This document shows positions 60,819 through 64,000 of a stretch of DNA of 64,000 bases, in pieces. Position numbers and translations under genes: made by a program. Every line of letters begins with the position of its first letter. Positions within the stretch are counted from its first letter, which is position 1. The stretch is taken from NCBI GenBank assembly GCA_035651655.1, contig DASRFG010000019.1, positions 88,083 to 152,082 on the forward strand, written 5' to 3'. The notes beneath the pieces were generated by a model. It was not told the origin of the DNA and ran no database searches. It saw only the letters and a list, made by a program, of their open reading frames with translations. The DNA is from Terriglobales bacterium. Its GTDB lineage: Bacteria; Acidobacteriota; Terriglobia; Terriglobales; Acidobacteriaceae.

Positions 60819-62099
60819 ATGATTAAAGCCGTCCGAGGAACGCGCGACCTGCTGCCGCCGGAAACGGCCTTGTGGAATTTTGTCGAGAGTACGGCGCGCC
60901 AGGTCTTCCGGCAATACAACTTCCAGGAAATCCGCACGCCTATTTTCGAGGAGACGCAGTTGTTCGCTCGTTCCGTGGGTGAAGAGACGGACATAGTTTC
61001 CAAAGAGATGTACACCTGGGAAGACCGCAGCCGAGCGGCCAGCGAAAAAGGCCAGTCACTGACCTTGCGTCCGGAAAACACAGCCGGGGTGGTGCGCGCC
61101 TACATCGAGCACAAACTCTGGGAGAGGCCGGGGGTGCAGAAGCTGTATTACATGGGGCCGCAATTCCGGAGGGAGCGTCCCCAGAAAGGGCGTTACCGGC
61201 AGTTTTATCAAATTGGCGCGGAGGCAATCGGGCCACCTTCGGCGGGCAGTGAGTCGCCGTTGCGCGACGCCGAAATTCTGGAGATGCTCGCGACCCTTCT
61301 CGACCGGCTTGGCATCCGCAACTGGACGCTGGAGTTGAACTCGGTGGGCTCAGCCAGCGATCGGCCGCGCTACTTCCAAGCGCTCAAAAAGGCGCTCGAC
61401 ACGGTGGTGGCGAAGATGTGCGCCGACTGTCAGCGCCGGGCGGTGACCAATCCGCTGCGCGTTTTCGACTGCAAGGTGCCTGAGGACCAACCAGTCATTG
61501 ACAAGCTGCCGCGGATCAGCGACTACCTTGATGACGCCAGCCGGGCCCACTTCGAAGAGGTGCAGGAAATCTTGAAATCTGTCGGCGTCCCTTTTGTGAT
61601 CAACAGTCGTCTGGTGCGTGGTCTGGACTACTACACCCGTACCGCCTTCGAATTCACCCACGGCGCACTGGGCGCGCAGAATGCGATTCTGGGCGGCGGA
61701 CGATATGACGGGCTCTCCGAGGCGCTGGGTGGCCCCAAAGCTCCCGGAATCGGGTTTGCCATCGGAGAGGACCGCCTGGTGATGGCGCTCGAGGCCTCAG
61801 CCGAAAAAACATCTACGCCGCCCGACGTTTACATTGCGCCGATGACGGGAATGAATCGGGAAGCAGCGCGGCTGGCCCGCGAGTTGCGCAGCCAGGACCT
61901 GATAGTTGAGCTGGGGGATGAATCCTTCCGCATCAAAAAGTCCCTCGAAACTGCACGCAAGCTGGGAGCGCGCTTCGCCGCCATTGTCGGCGAAAACGAA
62001 GTGAAAACCGGACAATTCGCCCTGAAAAATCTGCAAAATGGCGAGCAGATTTCAGTGCCGCGCAATGAGCTCGCGCAAAGCATACAATCTAAGAGATAG
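60819..62099 (+). CDS. hisS: histidine-tRNA ligase
   Basis: 426 residues, typical bacterial HisRS. Motifs: RGTRDLLPPE at the N-terminus, LTLRPENTAGVVRAYIEHKL, YYMGPQFRRERPQKGRYRQF (motif 2), GLDYYTRTAFEF (histidine-A region), GFAIGEDRLVMALE (motif 3), and a C-terminal anticodon-binding domain (about 330-420). The ATG at 60819 lies 14 bases past the preceding stop. Confidence 0.97.
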   Translation: MIKAVRGTRDLLPPETALWNFVESTARQVFRQYNFQEIRTPIFEETQLFARSVGEETDIVSKEMYTWEDRSRAASEKGQSLTLRPENTAGVVRAYIEHKLWERPGVQKLYYMGPQFRRERPQKGRYRQFYQIGAEAIGPPSAGSESPLRDAEILEMLATLLDRLGIRNWTLELNSVGSASDRPRYFQALKKALDTVVAKMCADCQRRAVTNPLRVFDCKVPEDQPVIDKLPRISDYLDDASRAHFEEVQEILKSVGVPFVINSRLVRGLDYYTRTAFEFTHGALGAQNAILGGGRYDGLSEALGGPKAPGIGFAIGEDRLVMALEASAEKTSTPPDVYIAPMTGMNREAARLARELRSQDLIVELGDESFRIKKSLETARKLGARFAAIVGENEVKTGQFALKNLQNGEQISVPRNELAQSIQSKR

Positions 62100-62158
62100 T
62101 GTTTTTAATTGTTTGCTCCGCTATCGCCGCTGGCCGGCTCGGAGCCTCGGAGGTTGCA

Positions 62159-62662
62159 GTGAAACCCCATTATCTCGGAGTCGTGTTGCTGATAGCAGCC
62201 ATCGCATTAGGAGTGGGGCCGAAGGCCACCCCTCAAGCAAGTTATCTGCTCGGCAAATCTGCAGCCGCAGCTGGGAACTCCTCGACCAATACGGCCCATG
62301 CTCTCTCTGATCTGCTGCTCGCAAAAGAAAAATCGCTACCGGAAGCCCAAAAGCGCAAAGATACGGAGTACTTCAAGAGCGTCGTAACCGACGATTTTCT
62401 GGAGGTTGGACCGGATGCCAAGGTTTACAGCCGCGCCGAGATGCTCGAAGCTTTAAACGCGGTAAACCTGCAGGATTTTTCCATGTACGACGCCCAGGTG
62501 CTGCCTCTCACCGACAGCGCCGCGGTGGTTACCTACAACGTGATCCTGCGCATGAATGTCGGGGCCGACCCGGCGCCGCGATATCAGCACTTGAGCTCAG
62601 TCTGGGTGAAGCAAGGTGCGGACTGGAAGCTGAAGTTCCAGCAGGCGACAGCGGCGCAGTAG
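62159..62662 (+). CDS. exported SnoaL/DUF4440-like protein
   Basis: 167 residues from GTG 62159, chosen because GGAGG lies five bases upstream and a signal peptide follows (LGVVLLIAAIALGVG). A reading from GTG 62099 would overlap the hisS stop and add 20 residues. The mature part has KDTEYFKSVVTDDFLEVGPD and VVTYNVILRMNV ... YQHLSSVWVKQGADWKLKFQ, which fits the NTF2-like DUF4440 fold that binds small ligands in a conical pocket. Substrate unknown. It follows hisS and may ride on its transcript. Confidence 0.8.
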   Translation: MKPHYLGVVLLIAAIALGVGPKATPQASYLLGKSAAAAGNSSTNTAHALSDLLLAKEKSLPEAQKRKDTEYFKSVVTDDFLEVGPDAKVYSRAEMLEALNAVNLQDFSMYDAQVLPLTDSAAVVTYNVILRMNVGADPAPRYQHLSSVWVKQGADWKLKFQQATAAQ

Positions 62663-62670
62663 AGACTTTT

Positions 62671-62863
62671 AACCACAGAGGACACCGAGGCTCGCAGAGG
62701 GACAATTTAGATAAAAAAGAGTGCCAACAGAGAGATCGTCACCAAAAAAGACACCAAGTAGCACGAAGAAATTCGAAAATCCCTCCTCTGTGAGCCTCCG
62801 TGCCCTCTGTGGTTGAAAAAGAATCGATTGTTAATTTACCGGTGTCCTTGGTGGTGAGCTCTC
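62671..62863. repeat. two interleaved imperfect inverted repeats
   Basis: Arm A at 62671-62702 (AACCACAGAGGACACCGAGG onward) pairs with A' at 62780-62814. Arm B at 62732-62755 (GAGATCGTCACC ... GACACC) pairs with B' at 62841-62863 (GGTGTCCTTGGTGGTGAGCT onward). The order A-B-A'-B' is interleaved, so both stems cannot form as simple nested hairpins. No ORF is likely inside; aspS begins 74 bases further on. Confidence 0.75.
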
Positions 62864-62937
62864 AAAGCTTTTCAGCCCCTCCATTTATAATCTCTGATTC
62901 CGCGCAAGCGGCGATTCCCAACTGAGGCAAGGATCTT

Positions 62938-64000
62938 TTGCTCGACTTTTTAGGCGATCTGCGGCGCACCCACACCTGCGGCGAGCTACGCCCGTCCGAG
63001 GCGGGGCGGCGAGCGGTGCTGATGGGCTGGGTCAACCGTCGCCGTGACCTTGGACATCTCCTCTTCATCGATCTGCGTGATCGCACCGGCAGCACGCAGG
63101 TAATTTTCAATAAAGAGCTGAACCCGGCATTGCACGAAAAGGCGGGCAATTTACGTTCGGAGTACGTGGTCGCGGTGATCGGAACGGTGAAGCAACGCGA
63201 TCCGGGCACAGTCAATAAGAACCTGGCAACCGGTGAAGTGGAACTGGTCGCCGAAGAATTGCGCATTCTGAATGAGTCGAAGACGCCGCCCTTTTTGCCG
63301 GGTGAAAACGTTCCGACCAACGAGGAGGTGCGATTGAAATATCGCTACCTCGACCTGCGACGTCCGGCCATGCAATCAAACATCGAATTACGACACAAGG
63401 TGGCGCTGGCAATCCGTCAGCATTTGTCAGAAAAAGGATTTTTCGAAATAGAAACTCCTTTTATGACCCGATCCACGCCCGAGGGCGCGCGCGATTATCT
63501 GGTGCCCAGTCGGGTGTACCCGGGATCGTTCTACGCTTTGCCGCAGTCGCCCCAACTGTTTAAGCAGATCCTGATGATCTCCGGCTTCGACAAGTATTTC
63601 CAGATTGTGCGCTGCTTCCGCGACGAAGATTTGCGCGCCGATCGCCAGCCGGAGTTCACGCAGATCGACTTGGAGATGTCGTATCCGCAAGCGGAGCGAG
63701 TGTGGGAAGTGGTCGAGGGATTCCTAGAGGCCGCTTTCCGCGCCACCGGAGAAGAGATCAAGACTTCGTTTCCGCGCATGGATTATGACGAGGCGATCCG
63801 GTTGTACGGAATCGACAAGCCCGATCTTCGACTGCCTCCGTTTGCGGACGTGCGGGATTGCTTCACGCCGGAGAACCTGCAGGAACTGGCGATCAATGCG
63901 AATTTGCCGGTGATCGCGATTCGCACGCCGAAGGTGGGGGAGTTGTCCCGCAAGGAGCGCGACGACATCAAGCCGATGTTCCACTCCAAGGGCGGAGCGC
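62938..64000 (+). CDS. aspS: aspartate-tRNA ligase, 3' end cut by window edge
   Basis: The frame is open from TTG 62938 to the edge, 354 codons. AAGGA lies four bases before the TTG. N-terminal OB-fold anticodon-binding domain ([20 protein letters not shown] then [20 protein letters not shown]), then the class II core with RYLDLRR and motif 2 [20 protein letters not shown]. The Arg-Asp-Glu-Asp pattern is typical of bacterial AspRS. It could be a nondiscriminating enzyme that also charges tRNA-Asn; gatCAB is not in view, so this cannot be judged. Confidence 0.95.
   Translation, partial: MLDFLGDLRRTHTCGELRPSEAGRRAVLMGWVNRRRDLGHLLFIDLRDRTGSTQVIFNKELNPALHEKAGNLRSEYVVAVIGTVKQRDPGTVNKNLATGEVELVAEELRILNESKTPPFLPGENVPTNEEVRLKYRYLDLRRPAMQSNIELRHKVALAIRQHLSEKGFFEIETPFMTRSTPEGARDYLVPSRVYPGSFYALPQSPQLFKQILMISGFDKYFQIVRCFRDEDLRADRQPEFTQIDLEMSYPQAERVWEVVEGFLEAAFRATGEEIKTSFPRMDYDEAIRLYGIDKPDLRLPPFADVRDCFTPENLQELAINANLPVIAIRTPKVGELSRKERDDIKPMFHSKGGA

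Overview
The window is a dense stretch of chromosome that looks like Acidobacteriota, most likely class Terriglobia. The lineage call is inference from gene content: three VWFA-related proteins of the acidobacterial TIGR03436 type, two Oar-like TonB-dependent receptors with carboxypeptidase-regulatory N-termini, a CRTAC1/ASPIC-UnbV protein beside a TPR protein, DUF6599- and DUF5818-type exported proteins, and an MglA-type GTPase. I see no phage, insertion sequence, CRISPR array, rRNA or convincing tRNA. Both edges cut genes: an exported protein at 1-1180 and aspS at 62938-64000.

Layout. 1-4100: a leftward group with two very small membrane or exported proteins, an SPFH/band-7 protein and an exported protein, next to a putative lipoprotein. 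4389-13744: a divergent nutrient-uptake locus, with a TPR protein and a Tat-exported CRTAC1 protein leftward, and a TonB-dependent receptor plus a secreted glycoside-hydrolase-like protein rightward. 13975-19984: cyclic-di-GMP genes (PAS-GGDEF-EAL, a PilZ protein, a membrane GGDEF protein) interleaved with two DoxX-like membrane proteins. 20016-24262: a ferredoxin reductase-like flavoprotein divergent from a compact pqqABCDE cluster with a 25-residue pqqA and a strong terminator. 24503-28653: a cell-wall group (lytic transglycosylase, AMIN-amidase, DUF6599 protein).

28849-38463: DUF5818 protein, Rieske oxygenase, STAS-like protein, alaS, recX, pilT, ilvE and a LysM/DUF4015 glycosidase-like protein. 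38769-45478: a single-domain ClpB-like ATPase, secreted M48 protease, mglA and three VWFA-related proteins. 45515-54590: a long leftward information-processing run, in transcription order mtaB, infC, rpmI, rplT, pheS, pheT, a coiled-coil protein, zapA, a probable 6S RNA, lgt and a pseudouridine synthase. 54701-64000: response regulator, zinc-ribbon protein, rpsU, a second TonB-dependent receptor, a tandem-repeat region, then a rightward gamma-carbonic anhydrase, hisS, DUF4440-like protein and aspS.

Most notable: infC has no usable ATG, GTG or TTG start for its full N-terminus and appears to start at AUC; PheT lacks the usual tRNA-binding domain; a structured RNA beside zapA fits 6S RNA; intergenic repeats include six 78-bp tandem copies and a pair of interleaved inverted repeats; a perfect 16-bp palindrome lies in front of the flavoprotein gene; and the GGDEF-EAL protein carries an insertion between its I-site and GGDEF motif. 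I found no gene cluster I can defend as a wholly new system. The least explained groups are the SPFH/micro-protein operon and the VWFA trio.
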